Assembly: GCF_014836715.1 (NCBI RefSeq)
Contig: NZ_JACSQI010000008.1
Coordinates: forward strand, 157,073 to 221,072
DNA length: 64,000 nucleotides
Direction: 5' to 3'
DNA from: Escherichia whittamii
Lineage (GTDB): Bacteria; Pseudomonadota; Gammaproteobacteria; Enterobacterales; Enterobacteriaceae
The notes beneath the pieces are model-generated. The model saw only the letters and a program-made list of their open reading frames with translations, had not been told where the DNA came from and did no database searches. Position numbers and translations under genes: made by a program. Of the stretch, positions 19,273-42,496 are shown piece after piece; positions within the stretch are counted from its first letter, which is position 1, and every line of letters begins with the position of its first letter.

Positions 19273-20238
19273 TTATTCTACCCGCTGTTTATCATGCCGA
19301 TAATTCACCCAGGCGTTGATAATAAACGTCATCACCAGAATACCAAACACCACGCCCAGCGAGACGGCGATCGGAATATGGTAGAAGTCGACAATCAGCA
19401 TCTTGATACCGATAAACACCAGAATCACCGCCAGACCATATTTGAGCATCGAGAAACGTTCCGCTACGCCCGCCAGCAGGAAATACATCGCACGCAGGCC
19501 GAGGATCGCAAACAGGTTTGAGGTCAGCACAATAAACGGATCGGTGGTAACAGCGAAGATAGCCGGAATGCTATCCACGGCGAAGATCACGTCGCTCAAC
19601 TCCACCAGAATCAACACCAGCATCAGCGGCGTGGCATACAACAAGCCATTCTTACGCACAAAGAAATGCTCGTTGTCGATGGTATCGGTCATGCGCAAAT
19701 GGCCGCGCAGCCAGCGCACCAGCGGCTTGTCGCCAATCCCTGATTCATCTTCATGAGCCAGCGCCATCTTCACGCCGGTAAACAGCAGGAATGCACCGAA
19801 GATATACAGGATCCAGTCGAACTGCGAAATCAGCCAGCTACCGGTGAAGATCATGATGGTACGCAGAACAATCGCCCCGAGCACACCATACACCAGCACG
19901 CGGCGCTGTAATGCCGCAGGAACAGAGAAATAGCTGAACAACATTAACCAGACAAAGACGTTATCGACCGCCAGCGATTTCTCAATCAGATAACCTGTGA
20001 GGAAGGCCAGCGCCTGCGGGTCAGCGACTTCGCGCCCCTGTGTCTGCGCCAGATACCACCAGAAAGCGGCGTTAAACAGTAACGACAGCGTCACCCAGAC
20101 CAGCGACCAGGCCGCAGCCTGTTTCATGGTCATGGCATGCGCACCACGACGCCCCTGCAACAACAGGTCGATAGCCAGCATAATGGCGACAACAACAGCG
20201 AATCCGCCCCATAGCAACGGCGTGCCGACAGTATTCAT
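19273..20238 (-). CDS. alx: TerC-family membrane protein Alx
   Basis: 321-aa polytopic inner-membrane protein of the TerC family, about nine helices, with the conserved [12 protein letters not shown] and [14 protein letters not shown] segments whose acidic residues are thought to bind metal. Known role: manganese export, induced by alkaline pH and Mn2+ through a yybP-ykoY riboswitch. That leader is present upstream but is interrupted by RIP element D. Translation starts at an ATG preceded by AAGGAAC. Confidence 0.95.
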   Translation of the reverse strand: MNTVGTPLLWGGFAVVVAIMLAIDLLLQGRRGAHAMTMKQAAAWSLVWVTLSLLFNAAFWWYLAQTQGREVADPQALAFLTGYLIEKSLAVDNVFVWLMLFSYFSVPAALQRRVLVYGVLGAIVLRTIMIFTGSWLISQFDWILYIFGAFLLFTGVKMALAHEDESGIGDKPLVRWLRGHLRMTDTIDNEHFFVRKNGLLYATPLMLVLILVELSDVIFAVDSIPAIFAVTTDPFIVLTSNLFAILGLRAMYFLLAGVAERFSMLKYGLAVILVFIGIKMLIVDFYHIPIAVSLGVVFGILVMTFIINAWVNYRHDKQRVE

Positions 20239-20254
20239 AGAAGTTCCTTACACA

Positions 20255-20290
20255 TAAAAAAACGGCCAACGTCGGAAGACGTCAGCCGCT
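20255..20290 (-). terminator. Riboswitch terminator just upstream of alx
   Basis: CGGC-TGACGTC arms pairing with GACGTTGGCCG around a TTCC loop, then seven T on the minus strand, ending 17 bp before the alx start codon. It fits the expression platform of the alx leader. Confidence 0.8.
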
Positions 20291-20303
20291 GCTTTTTATG
20301 CAT

Positions 20304-20327
20304 AGACCTCGCCTTCCGGCAAGGTCT
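20304..20327 (-). promoter_or_regulatory. Leader hairpin of alx
   Basis: AGACCT-type arms at 20304-20310 and 20321-20327 form a compact stem with a CTTCCGG-type loop, between the RIP element and the alx terminator. Confidence 0.6.
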
Positions 20328-20340
20328 CACTTACAACAAA

Positions 20341-20366
20341 AAAGGAATACGTCTGCGTATTCCTTT
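20341..20366 (-). terminator. alx leader hairpin, copy with the U-run (RIP-distal)
   Basis: 26-nt hairpin, arms AAAGGAATAC/GTATTCCTTT; on the minus strand six T follow (20343-20338). It is duplicated at 20518-20543 with one compensatory base-pair change. Confidence 0.75.
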
Positions 20367-20517
20367 CAGATTGGTGACAAAGTGCCTTTGTTTATGCCGG
20401 ATGCGGCGTAATCGCCTTATCCAGCCTACAAAATCATGCAAATTCAATAGATAGCAAGAATAATGTAGGCCTGATAAGCGTAGCGCATCAGGCAACTTGA
20501 CGTTTGTCATCAGTCTC
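20367..20517 (-). repeat. RIP-type element D inside the alx leader, 151 bp
   Basis: Read on the minus strand: GACTGATGACAAACG at one end, a REP (20465-20494), a partly matching IHF-like site at 20442-20454, a second REP (20393-20430) and GCACTTTGTCACCAATCTG at the other end. The same plan as element A, and the sequence is largely identical to it. Flanked by a duplicated 26-nt hairpin. Confidence 0.85.
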
Positions 20518-20543
20518 AAAGGAATATGTCTGCATATTCCTTT
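20518..20543 (-). terminator. alx leader hairpin, copy next to the aptamer
   Basis: Arms AAAGGAATAT/ATATTCCTTT. On the minus strand only TTT follows before element D. It directly follows the yybP-ykoY aptamer. Confidence 0.65.
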
Positions 20544-20622
20544 CGGGTTGCCCAGTGACCGGATGTGGTTTTTCACACATCGTAATGACGATCGACCGGC
20601 AATGAAGTTACTCCCCTTTGCA
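20544..20622 (-). promoter_or_regulatory. yybP-ykoY Mn2+/pH riboswitch aptamer of alx (SraF/PRE)
   Basis: On the minus strand the leader opens with CAAAGGGGAGTAAC, the conserved loop of the yybP-ykoY manganese riboswitch, followed by paired arms and a second conserved internal loop region ending ACTGGGCAACCCG. The aptamer is intact, but 300 bp separate it from alx because element D intervenes. Confidence 0.8.
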
Positions 20623-20628
20623 GGTAAC

Positions 20629-20657
20629 AAAGTATGACAGACCATTCAGCCAGTCAA
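20629..20657 (-). promoter_or_regulatory. Likely alx promoter
   Basis: Minus strand TTGACT (20657-20652), 17-bp spacer, TACTTT (20634-20629), giving a start near 20622. It overlaps an inverted repeat CAGACCATT/AATGGTCTG just after ygjR that may terminate ygjR. Confidence 0.55.
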
Positions 20658-20697
20658 TGGTCTGTTACATGCCTTTTACACTGCTTTACGGTAACAA

Positions 20698-21684
20698 TTA
20701 TAGTTTTACGCTATCTGCCGGAAAAATCACCCCAGTCTGGCGGCGGATCTCGGTCAGCAGTTTCGCGGTGATGCGACTGATCGCCAGTCCTGGATGATTA
20801 ATCAGATGCTCATCCACCAGTTCAGCAAACAGTTCTGCTTCGTAAAGCATGGTATTAATATGTTGTGGTTGGGTGAGATCCTGCATCTGGCTGCCGCGCG
20901 GCACAAAGCAAACCTTCTGGCATTCGGAAAGTTTTTCAATCACCAGCGATCCCGCTTCGCCCTGAATCTCACTTGCCAGGACAGAATCGCTGACTTTTGA
21001 GTGCTGCAACGTAACGCTGAAATCACCGTAATCCATCACCACCACGCCGTGGGCATCCACGCCGCTCTCCAACAAACTCGCCGTTGCCTGCACGCTTTTC
21101 GGCTCACCAAATAACGCCACTGCTGACGCCAGGCAGTAAAAGCCGATATCCATAATTGAACCGTTAGAGAAGGCCGGATTGAAGGTATTGGGATTTTCGC
21201 CGTTCAGGTAACGCTGATACCGCGAGGAATACTGGCAGTAGTTGAAAAAGACTTTCCGCAGTTTGCCGACTTTCGGCAGCGCCTGGCGTAACAAATGAAA
21301 GTTAGGCAGGCAGGCAGTTTTAAATGCCTCAAACAGCACCACCTGATTTTCCCGCGCGCAGGCAATGGCTGCATCCACTTCCGCCAGATTCGACGCCAAT
21401 GGTTTCTCGCAAATCACATGCATTTTGTGACTGAGGAAAAGCTGTGTCTGGGAAAAATGCAGGGCGTTCGGGCTGGCAATATACACCGCGTCAATAGCGT
21501 CACTTTCCGCCATTGCTTCCAGCGAAGTAAACAGATGCTCGACAGAAAACTCATTGGCGAAGTGCTGGGCCTGTTCAAGGCTGCGGGAATAGACGGCGGT
21601 TAACTTGTATTTACCGCTCTCATGGGCGGCCTCGACGAACTGGTGAGTGATCCAGTTCGTACCAATCACGGCGAAACGTATCAT
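20698..21684 (-). CDS. ygjR: Gfo/Idh/MocA-family oxidoreductase YgjR
   Basis: 328-aa NAD(P)-dependent oxidoreductase: Rossmann N-terminus (MIRFAVIGTNWI), the EKPLA motif near residue 95, and the C-terminal GFO/IDH/MocA domain. Substrate unknown. The frame begins six codons earlier (MEYPRV) at 21702, but MIRFAV is the typical family start and gives 328 aa. Single gene upstream of the alx promoter. Confidence 0.92.
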   Translation of the reverse strand: MIRFAVIGTNWITHQFVEAAHESGKYKLTAVYSRSLEQAQHFANEFSVEHLFTSLEAMAESDAIDAVYIASPNALHFSQTQLFLSHKMHVICEKPLASNLAEVDAAIACARENQVVLFEAFKTACLPNFHLLRQALPKVGKLRKVFFNYCQYSSRYQRYLNGENPNTFNPAFSNGSIMDIGFYCLASAVALFGEPKSVQATASLLESGVDAHGVVVMDYGDFSVTLQHSKVSDSVLASEIQGEAGSLVIEKLSECQKVCFVPRGSQMQDLTQPQHINTMLYEAELFAELVDEHLINHPGLAISRITAKLLTEIRRQTGVIFPADSVKL

Positions 21685-21762
21685 AACGCGTGGATACTCC
21701 ATAAAGGGATTCTGCCGTCAATGTAGCACGCCTTTTTCATCTTCGACGTGCGCGGATACGCA

Positions 21763-22455
21763 TTATTTCTGCGCCGGACAGCCATGCTCACTAAACGGAC
21801 CAATCATGACCGACGGCCCCAGGTATTTCGGTTGACGATGGAGGATTTTTGCGTCAATTACCGCGCTGACTCTGGCAATTTTTTCCCGCAGACGGACCAT
21901 CTTTCCGTGTCCTTTTTCCAGGTCGGGTGCGTTAAACCCGATGGCGTCAATGCCGTATTGCTTTGCCAGCCAGATGGCGCGTTGGTTATGAAATTCCTGC
22001 GAGATAATGGTGATATGGTTTTCACCAAACACTTTATTGGCACGCACCACTGAATCAAGCGTTGAGAATCCGGCATAGTCGCAGAAGATGGCTTTTGCCG
22101 GTACGCCCTTAGCGATCAACGCCTGCTGCATACCTGATGCTTCATCGTAATTTTTACGTCCGTTATCGCCACTGACCAGCAGCCATTTCACTTTTCCTGC
22201 GTGGTACAACTCTGCGGCGGTATCAATACGTCGGGTAAAGTAGCGATTACCCGGTTTTGCTCCCAACAATAAACCCACGTTACGTGCCGGAATAGCGTTG
22301 ATGTCACTCCAGGTGAGTTGTTGGCTGGCGTTGACCATTGCCCGATCGGCGAAAAAAATCGTCGCGCCTGCCACAAGCAACAGAAAACAGGCAATTTTGA
22401 GAGTCCGGCGAGAAAAACAAATGCGGCGAAGAAGGCGAGCAAATGCGCGCAGCAT
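21763..22455 (-). CDS. ygjQ: DUF218 membrane protein YgjQ
   Basis: 230-aa protein of the SanA/YdcF/ElyC type. A basic N-terminal tail and one membrane helix (about residues 20-37) are followed by the DUF218 domain with [10 protein letters not shown] and [15 protein letters not shown]. Related proteins act in envelope maintenance; the exact role here is not known. Its C-terminal ~15 residues ([12 protein letters not shown]) contain a lone cysteine. Confidence 0.9.
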   Translation of the reverse strand: MLRAFARLLRRICFSRRTLKIACFLLLVAGATIFFADRAMVNASQQLTWSDINAIPARNVGLLLGAKPGNRYFTRRIDTAAELYHAGKVKWLLVSGDNGRKNYDEASGMQQALIAKGVPAKAIFCDYAGFSTLDSVVRANKVFGENHITIISQEFHNQRAIWLAKQYGIDAIGFNAPDLEKGHGKMVRLREKIARVSAVIDAKILHRQPKYLGPSVMIGPFSEHGCPAQK

Positions 22456-22531
22456 GGTCGTTATCCTTAACGATAGAGGGGAGGTCGATTTTAGGCGCTA
22501 AAGGAGGAAAAGATAGCGCCTGAGATCATTT

Positions 22532-23035
22532 TCAGATTTTGGCCTGCTCAAGCGTAAGCTGCGTCAGCCACAGGCGAGTGTCGAACTCAAGCTGGTGGTA
22601 CTGCGGTTCCATATGGCAGCACAACTGGTAGAACGCTTTGTTATGTTCTTTCTCCTTCAGATGCGCCAACTCGTGCACCACGATCATGCGCAAAAACGGT
22701 TCCGGCGCATTGCGAAACACGGTAGCGACGCGGATCTCCGCCTTTGCTTTCAGCTTGCCGCCCTGCACACGTGAAACAGCGGTATGTAAACCGAGCGCGT
22801 TTTTCAGCACGTGGATCTTATTGTCATACATCACTTTATTGATCGGCGGGGCATTGCGCAGAAACTGATTCTTCAGATTCTGAGTATATTGCCAGAGGGC
22901 TTTATCGGTAGCGTAGTCGTGCGTTCCCGGATAGCGTTTTGCCAGCACATCGCCCAGACGCTGTTCATTAATCAGCGTGCGCACCTGGGAAAGCAGTTGC
23001 TCGGGATAACCCTGAAGATAAGTAAGATTGCTCAT
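22532..23035 (-). CDS. ygjP: WLM-type metallohydrolase YgjP
   Basis: 167-aa protein with the zinc motif [16 protein letters not shown], the DUF45/WLM metallopeptidase-like signature. Known work assigns YgjP a UTP-pyrophosphatase activity. The frame opens 12 codons earlier; MSNLTYLQ gives the known length. It is divergent from rlmG with 84 bp between starts. Confidence 0.9.
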   Translation of the reverse strand: MSNLTYLQGYPEQLLSQVRTLINEQRLGDVLAKRYPGTHDYATDKALWQYTQNLKNQFLRNAPPINKVMYDNKIHVLKNALGLHTAVSRVQGGKLKAKAEIRVATVFRNAPEPFLRMIVVHELAHLKEKEHNKAFYQLCCHMEPQYHQLEFDTRLWLTQLTLEQAKI

Positions 23036-23119
23036 AACCGCCCACGAAAAAGAGAAAAAGGGTATACTCACGCACCCTTTTCAGGGGCAACGTCGAAATT
23101 TTATCATTCAGGAGGGCCG

Positions 23120-24256
23120 ATGAGCCACTTAGACAACGGTTTCCGTTCACTGACACTACAACGTTTTCCGGCGACGGATGACGTTAACCCGCTACAGGCG
23201 TGGGAAGCGGCGGATGAATATTTGCTGCAACAGTTGGACGATACAGAAATCCGCGGCCCGGTGTTAATCCTGAATGATGCTTTTGGCGCGTTAAGCTGCG
23301 CGCTGGCGGAACATAAGCCGTACAGCATCGGCGACTCATACATCAGCGAACTGGCGACGCGTGAGAATTTACGTCTCAACGGGATTGATGAGTCGAGCGT
23401 GAAGTTTCTCGACAGCACTGCCGACTACCCGCAACAGCCGGGCGTAGTACTGATCAAAATACCGAAAACGCTGGCATTGCTTGAGCAGCAACTGCGTGCG
23501 TTGCGCAAAGTGGTAACGCCACAAACACGCATTATTGCCGGTGCCAAAGCCCGTGACATTCACACGTCCACGCTGGAACTGTTCGAAAAAGTGCTCGGCC
23601 CGACCACCACCACGCTGGCATGGAAGAAAGCGCGCCTGATTAACTGCACTTTCAATGAACCGCAGCTGGCCGATGCGCCGCAGACCGTTAGCTGGAAACT
23701 GGAAGGCACCGACTGGACCATCCACAACCACGCGAATGTCTTCTCCCGCACTGGGCTTGATATCGGCGCGCGCTTCTTTATGCAGCATCTGCCGGAAAAT
23801 CTCGAAGGTGAGATTGTCGATCTCGGCTGTGGTAACGGTGTCATTGGCCTGACATTGCTTGATAAAAACCCGCAGGCGAAAGTGGTGTTTGTCGATGAAT
23901 CGCCAATGGCCGTTGCTTCCAGCCGCATGAACGTAGAAATCAACATGCCTGAGGCACTGGATCGCTGCGAATTTATGATCAACAACGCGCTCTCCGGCGT
24001 GGAACCTTTCCGCTTTAATGCTGTGCTCTGCAACCCGCCGTTTCATCAGCAACATGCGCTGACCGATAACGTCGCCTGGGAGATGTTCCACCACGCTCGC
24101 CGCTGCCTGAAAATCAACGGCGAGCTGTATATCGTTGCCAACCGCCATCTGGATTACTTCCATAAACTGAAGAAGATTTTCGGCAACTGCACCACTATTG
24201 CGACGAATAATAAATTTGTGGTGCTGAAAGCGGTGAAGCTGGGGCGTCGTCGGTAA
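23120..24256 (+). CDS. rlmG: 23S rRNA (guanine-1835-N2)-methyltransferase RlmG
   Basis: 378-aa rRNA methyltransferase made of a degenerate N-terminal and an active C-terminal Rossmann domain. The SAM-binding motif [12 protein letters not shown] and the catalytic NPPFHQ are in the second half. CAGGAGG lies 5 bp before the ATG at 23120 and fixes the start; the frame is open for 103 codons upstream, across the divergent ygjP promoter and coding region, and that extension is not used. A BIME follows. Confidence 0.96.
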   Translation: MSHLDNGFRSLTLQRFPATDDVNPLQAWEAADEYLLQQLDDTEIRGPVLILNDAFGALSCALAEHKPYSIGDSYISELATRENLRLNGIDESSVKFLDSTADYPQQPGVVLIKIPKTLALLEQQLRALRKVVTPQTRIIAGAKARDIHTSTLELFEKVLGPTTTTLAWKKARLINCTFNEPQLADAPQTVSWKLEGTDWTIHNHANVFSRTGLDIGARFFMQHLPENLEGEIVDLGCGNGVIGLTLLDKNPQAKVVFVDESPMAVASSRMNVEINMPEALDRCEFMINNALSGVEPFRFNAVLCNPPFHQQHALTDNVAWEMFHHARRCLKINGELYIVANRHLDYFHKLKKIFGNCTTIATNNKFVVLKAVKLGRRR

Positions 24257-24269
24257 GATTGGGAGCTAC

Positions 24270-24360
24270 CTGCCGGATGCGGCGTGAACGCCTTATCCGG
24301 CCTACGATCAGCATGTTACCCCCAGGCCGGATAAGACGCGGTAATCGTCACATCCGGCAA
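24270..24360. repeat. BIME: two REPs after rlmG
   Basis: REP 24270-24306 and an inverted, slightly diverged REP 24324-24360 between rlmG and higB. Confidence 0.9.
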
Positions 24361-24478
24361 TGTCTGCCCAGTTCTGGAATCGCGCTTCCATAAAACAAAA
24401 ATCCCAGTCGCCATCCTCTGCATTCTCTTGTTTAGTGTTTTTCAACGTTTATTCTTCCGTCACACAGATAAATTCATC

Positions 24479-24528
24479 CGTTGCCAATCTGTCAACGGAT
24501 GTTATCATATTGCCAATTTGTCAACGGA
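24479..24528. promoter_or_regulatory. HigA operator: two direct repeats with inner palindrome
   Basis: TTGCCAATCTGTCAACGGA (24481-24499) and TTGCCAATTTGTCAACGGA (24510-24528), 29 bp apart. The first is part of the palindrome CCGTTG-N9-CAACGG. It lies 12 bp before higB and fits autoregulation by HigA or the HigBA complex. Confidence 0.65.
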
Positions 24529-24539
24529 CTTGATGAAGA

Positions 24540-24854
24540 ATGCACCTGATCACTCAAAAAGCATTGAAAGATGCTGCGGAAAAATATCCGCAGCATAAAA
24601 CGGAGTTGGTGGCACTGGGGAACACGATTGCTAAGGGATATTTCAAAAAACCTGAGTCATTAAAAGCAGTGTTCCCATCTCTGGATAACTTCAAATATCT
24701 GGATAAGCATTATGTTTTCAATGTCGGGGGCAATGAATTACGTGTTGTAGCAATGATCTTTTTTGAATCGCAAAAGTGCTACATACGCGACGTTATGACG
24801 CACAAAGAATACGATTTCTTTACCGCCGTTCATCGTACTAAGGGGAAAAAATGA
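24540..24854 (+). CDS. higB: HigB toxin, ribosome-dependent mRNA interferase
   Basis: 104-aa HigB of the RelE superfamily (K-12 HigB type). It cleaves mRNA on translating ribosomes. The toxin gene precedes the antitoxin gene and the two overlap by 4 bp (ATGA), as is usual for hig loci. Conserved segments LDNFKYLDKHYVFNVGGN and the C-terminal basic tail RTKGKK are present; the sequence is intact. Confidence 0.95.
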   Translation: MHLITQKALKDAAEKYPQHKTELVALGNTIAKGYFKKPESLKAVFPSLDNFKYLDKHYVFNVGGNELRVVAMIFFESQKCYIRDVMTHKEYDFFTAVHRTKGKK

Positions 24855-25267
24855 TTGCGATTGCCGACATCTTGCAGGCAGGAGAAAAGCTAACCGCTGT
24901 GGCACCTTTTCTGGCGGGTATCCAGAACGAAGAACAATACGCCCAGGCGCTGGAACTGGTAGATCATCTGCTGCTCAACGATCCTGAAAACCCCTTGCTG
25001 GATCTGGTATGTGCCAAAATAACCGCGTGGGAAGAATCAGCGCCTGAATTTGCTGAATTTAATGCGATGGCTCAAGCCATGCCTGGCGGTGTTGCTGTGA
25101 TTCGTACTCTGATGGATCAATACGGTTTAACCCTTTCTGATTTGCCGGAAATTGGCAGTAAATCAATGGTGTCACGCGTTTTGAACGGGAAGAGAAAATT
25201 AACGCTGGAACACGCTAAAAAACTGGCTGCGCGATTCGGTATTTCTCCCGCCTTGTTTATTGATTAA
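24851..25267 (+). CDS. higA: HigA antitoxin
   Basis: 138-aa antitoxin with a helical N-terminal part that holds the toxin and a C-terminal XRE-type helix-turn-helix (about residues 88-138, core LPEIGSKSMVSRVLNGKRKLT). It neutralises HigB and represses the operon. It overlaps higB by 4 bp. A BIME follows directly. Confidence 0.95.
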   Translation: MIAIADILQAGEKLTAVAPFLAGIQNEEQYAQALELVDHLLLNDPENPLLDLVCAKITAWEESAPEFAEFNAMAQAMPGGVAVIRTLMDQYGLTLSDLPEIGSKSMVSRVLNGKRKLTLEHAKKLAARFGISPALFID

Positions 25268-25273
25268 CGCGGC

Positions 25274-25352
25274 CTGCCGGATGCGGCGTGAACGCCTTAT
25301 CCGGCCTACGATCATTAGCCGGATAAGACGCGGCAAGCGTCGCATCCGGCAC
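25274..25352. repeat. BIME: two REPs between higA and fadH
   Basis: REP 25274-25310 and inverted REP 25317-25352. This pair and the one at 24270-24360 bracket the higBA locus with near-identical repeats. Confidence 0.9.
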
Positions 25353-25365
25353 GTCAAATAACGAT

Positions 25366-27411
<2,046 letters not shown>

Positions 27412-27413
27412 TT

Positions 27414-27430
27414 ATGTGGTCGGATGAGTT
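27414..27430 (-). promoter_or_regulatory. Candidate FadR site at fadH
   Basis: Minus strand AACTCATCCGACCACAT matches the fadBA FadR site ATCTGGTACGACCAGAT at 12 of 17 positions, including the central CGACCA. It lies 30 bp before the fadH start. Confidence 0.4.
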
Positions 27431-27514
27431 ATAATTTAGCCGTCGCCGGGGAAAAGGGAAAAGGGGAATGCGGGGTTTGTGATGGGATTCAAAAAGAATA
27501 CGCCCGGTGGCAAC

Positions 27515-27808
<294 letters not shown>

Positions 27809-27817
27809 CGTTGCTAA

Positions 27818-31313
<3,496 letters not shown>

Positions 31314-31324
31314 TTATAAAAAAC

Positions 31325-31366
<42 letters not shown>

Positions 31367-31367
31367 A

Positions 31368-37716
<6,349 letters not shown>

Positions 37717-37720
37717 ACGT

Positions 37721-38151
<431 letters not shown>

Positions 38152-38195
38152 GAAAATATCGGATGGCGATGTTGCATCGCCATCCGACATCGGTA

Positions 38196-39710
<1,515 letters not shown>

Positions 39711-39916
39711 TTAACTTTTGTTGTTATTTTGCACGATTTTATCTGGGATGGATTTTGCGTTCGCAGCGCAAATGCACTCTTTCAGGGCAATAAAAGCCTG
39801 ATTTTTGGGCAAGATAATTAACGTTTTCGGATAATAACAGAGTGAAAGTATTTTAAATCAAGGAATTAGAGCTTGTGCTTTAATCGCAAATTGCGATCTA
39901 AATCAAATTAAAGTGC

Positions 39917-39943
39917 TAAAGATAACCGCGCCTGGGCCGACAT
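39917..39943 (+). promoter_or_regulatory. Sigma-28 (FliA) promoter of aer
   Basis: TAAA - 15 bp - GCCGACAT, close to TAAA-N15-GCCGATAA, 50 bp before the aer start. Confidence 0.8.
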
Positions 39944-39992
39944 AACTTCCGACAAGAAGTTAACAACCATATAACCTGCACAGGACGCGATT

Positions 39993-41513
39993 ATGTCTTC
40001 TCATCCGTATGTCACCCAGCAAAATACCCCGCTGGCTGACGATACTACCCTGATGTCCACTACCGATCTGCAAAGCTATATTACCCACGCCAATGATTCT
40101 TTCGTGCAAGTGAGTGGCTATACCTTGCAGGAGTTACAGGGCCAGCCGCACAACATGGTGCGTCACCCGGATATGCCAAAAGCGGCGTTTGCTGATATGT
40201 GGTACACCCTGAAAAAAGGGGAACCCTGGAGTGGTATTGTGAAAAATCGCCGCAAAAATGGTGACCATTATTGGATACGGGCGAATGCAGTGCCGATGGT
40301 GCGTGAGGGCAAAATCAGTGGCTATATGTCGATTCGCACGCGGGCGACGGATGAAGAGATCGCGGCGGTCGAGCCGCTGTACAAGGCGCTAAACGCCGGA
40401 CGTACCAATAAACGTATCCATAAAGGGCTGGTGGTGCGTAACGGTTGGTTGGGAAAATTGCCTTCATTACCGCTTCGTTGGCGAACGCGTGGAGTGATGA
40501 CGCTGCTGTTTCTCGTGCTGGCGGCCATGCTTTGGTTTGTTGCTGCCCCGGTGGTGACGTATTTCCTCTGTGCGTTAGTGATGTTGTTGGGAAATGCCTG
40601 TTTTGAATGGCAAATTGTACGCCCGATAGAAAATGTCGCCAGCCAGGCGCTGAAGGTGGCGACCGGAGAGCGTAATAGTGTTGAGCATTTGAATCGCAGC
40701 GATGAGCTGGGGCTGACATTACGCGCGGTAGGGCAGCTAGGTCTGATGTGCCGTTGGCTAATTAACGATGTTTCAAGCCAGGTGTCCAGTGTCAGAAACG
40801 GCAGCGAGACGCTGGCGAAAGGCACTGATGAACTGAACGAGCATACTCAGCAGACAGTAGATAATGTCCAGCAAACGGTAGCGACCATGAACCAGATGGC
40901 AGCGTCGGTGAAACAGAACTCAGCTACAGCTTCGGCTGCTGATAAACTTTCTATCACCGCCAGTAATGCGGCGGTGCAGGGCGGGGAAGCGATGACCATG
41001 GTGATCAAGACGATGGATGATATTGCCGACAGTACCCAGCGCATTGGCACCATTACTTCGCTAATTAACGATATAGCGTTTCAGACCAATATTCTCGCCC
41101 TGAATGCGGCGGTGGAAGCGGCGCGTGCCGGAGAACAAGGCAAAGGTTTTGCTGTGGTGGCAGGGGAAGTGCGTCATTTAGCCAGCCGTAGCGCCAATGC
41201 TGCCAACGATATTCGCAAGTTGATCGATGCCAGTGCTGATAAGGTGCAATCCGGCTCGCAGCAGGTGCACGCTGCCGGACGTACGATGGACGATATTGTG
41301 GCCCAGGTGAAAAATGTCACCCAGTTGATTGCCCAGATTAGCCATTCAACACTGGAACAGGCCGATGGGCTTTCCAGCCTGACCCGGGCGGTGGATGAGC
41401 TTAACATGATTACCCAGAAAAATGCCGAGCTGGTGGAAGAGAGTGCACAGGTGTCGGCGATGGTGAAACACCGCGCCAGCCGACTGGAAGACGCGGTGAC
41501 GGTGCTGCATTAA
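39993..41513 (+). CDS. aer: Aerotaxis and redox receptor Aer
   Basis: 506-aa chemoreceptor. N-terminal FAD-binding PAS domain (about residues 20-120), F1 linker, one membrane anchor pair around residues 165-200, HAMP, and a cytoplasmic signalling domain with the invariant hairpin tip [20 protein letters not shown]. It lacks a periplasmic sensor and lacks the adaptation pentapeptide, as usual. It reports electron-transport state to CheA/CheW. Transcribed by FliA. Confidence 0.96.
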   Translation: MSSHPYVTQQNTPLADDTTLMSTTDLQSYITHANDSFVQVSGYTLQELQGQPHNMVRHPDMPKAAFADMWYTLKKGEPWSGIVKNRRKNGDHYWIRANAVPMVREGKISGYMSIRTRATDEEIAAVEPLYKALNAGRTNKRIHKGLVVRNGWLGKLPSLPLRWRTRGVMTLLFLVLAAMLWFVAAPVVTYFLCALVMLLGNACFEWQIVRPIENVASQALKVATGERNSVEHLNRSDELGLTLRAVGQLGLMCRWLINDVSSQVSSVRNGSETLAKGTDELNEHTQQTVDNVQQTVATMNQMAASVKQNSATASAADKLSITASNAAVQGGEAMTMVIKTMDDIADSTQRIGTITSLINDIAFQTNILALNAAVEAARAGEQGKGFAVVAGEVRHLASRSANAANDIRKLIDASADKVQSGSQQVHAAGRTMDDIVAQVKNVTQLIAQISHSTLEQADGLSSLTRAVDELNMITQKNAELVEESAQVSAMVKHRASRLEDAVTVLH

Positions 41514-41546
41514 TCGGTATACCGGATATAGCGGTTGGTACACAAT

Positions 41547-41626
41547 GCCTGATGCGATGCTGGCGCATCTTATCAGGCCTACGGGTGGGTGTAGGCTGGA
41601 TAAGGCGTTCACGCCGCATCCGGCAA
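41547..41626. repeat. BIME: two REPs between aer and yqjI
   Basis: REP 41547-41582 and inverted REP 41590-41626 separate the convergent genes aer and yqjI. Confidence 0.9.
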
Positions 41627-41633
41627 TCGGTGA

Positions 41634-42257
41634 TTAATCCAGCTGGGTAATGTCAAAAGCGGCGCGGTCGATCACCGCAATGATCTTTTTTATCTGCGCG
41701 TCGCTGATATCGCTCTGGTTGACGCGTAAGTCCAGCACCGCTTTAAAATTATCCAGCGCTCGCTTCATTTGCGGGTTCTGGCGCAATGCCGCGCCAACAC
41801 AGCGCGCTTTGATTCGCTCTTCAATCATCTCGACTTGTTCGCGGTTTTCTTCCAGCCACTGCGCGCCCTGTTCGGTCAGCGCAATCTGCTTCTTGCCGCC
41901 TTCCTCTTCGCGGATGGTAATCAGCGACTGCTCCTGGAGAAAATCCAGCGTCGGGTAGATGACGCCCGGGCTTGGGGTGTAATTCCCCTGGGTCAGATTC
42001 TCAATCGCTTTAATCAACTCGTAACCGTGGCTGTCATCGCGCGAGAGAATATCCAGAATTACCAGACGCAATTCACCGTGACCAAAGAAACGTTGCCGAC
42101 GACCGCCGCCGCGACCGTGGCGACCACCGCAGCATTGACCATGTTCATGATGATGTCCATGCTCGCAGCGCTCGTGTTCTGACTTCTCACCTTTGCAGCA
42201 GCCTTCATGGCGTGGCTGGCCTTCATGTTTACAACACCCTTCGTGATGATGGCTCAT
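41634..42257 (-). CDS. yqjI: PadR-family metal-responsive repressor YqjI
   Basis: 207-aa repressor. Residues 1-55 form a His/Cys-rich metal-binding tail (MSHHHEGCCKHEG, CEHGHHHEHGQCCGG). Then comes a PadR winged helix (ELRLVILDILSRDDSHGYELI) and a C-terminal dimerisation helix. Known work: it represses yqjH and itself, and nickel relieves it. Divergent from yqjH; palindromic AGATATATCT sites lie in between. Confidence 0.95.
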   Translation of the reverse strand: MSHHHEGCCKHEGQPRHEGCCKGEKSEHERCEHGHHHEHGQCCGGRHGRGGGRRQRFFGHGELRLVILDILSRDDSHGYELIKAIENLTQGNYTPSPGVIYPTLDFLQEQSLITIREEEGGKKQIALTEQGAQWLEENREQVEMIEERIKARCVGAALRQNPQMKRALDNFKAVLDLRVNQSDISDAQIKKIIAVIDRAAFDITQLD

Positions 42258-42278
42258 ATCAGCCTCCTTTTGCTTAAT

Positions 42279-42306
42279 TAGATATATCTAATTTATATCT
42301 GATATA
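42279..42306. promoter_or_regulatory. YqjI operator near yqjI
   Basis: TAGATATATCTA (42279-42290) followed by TTATATCTGATATAA-type repeat. The same ATATAT-centred core recurs at 42427-42438 and 42497-42510. Confidence 0.65.
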
Positions 42307-42359
42307 AACATTTCTGCAAGTACAAAAATGATTTTTAAACGCAGATGTACTCAACATCC

Positions 42360-42392
42360 AGGCCGGATAAAGCATTCATGCCGCATCCGGCA
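42360..42392. repeat. REP in the yqjI/yqjH divergent region
   Basis: AGGCCGGATAAAGCATTC followed by ATGCCGCATCCGGCAG, a slightly degenerate single REP. It is unusual in lying between two divergent promoters. Confidence 0.85.
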
Positions 42393-42464
42393 GCCTTGCT
42401 ACGACGCGGAATGTCTTCACACACTTCAGATATATCAGTTCTACAAATCGCTTGCATTTATCAT

Positions 42465-42483
42465 GATTAACAATCATTATCAT
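42465..42483. promoter_or_regulatory. Fur box upstream of yqjH
   Basis: GATTAACAATCATTATCAT matches the 19-bp Fur consensus GATAATGATAATCATTATC in its right half and flanking positions. It fits known Fur control of yqjH. Confidence 0.7.
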
Positions 42484-42496
42484 TTGCAAATTTCAT

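Noticed and set aside
22811..23119. 103-codon N-terminal extension of rlmG
   Set aside because: It overlaps ygjP and the divergent promoter; the CAGGAGG site before 23120 and the known length fix the start.
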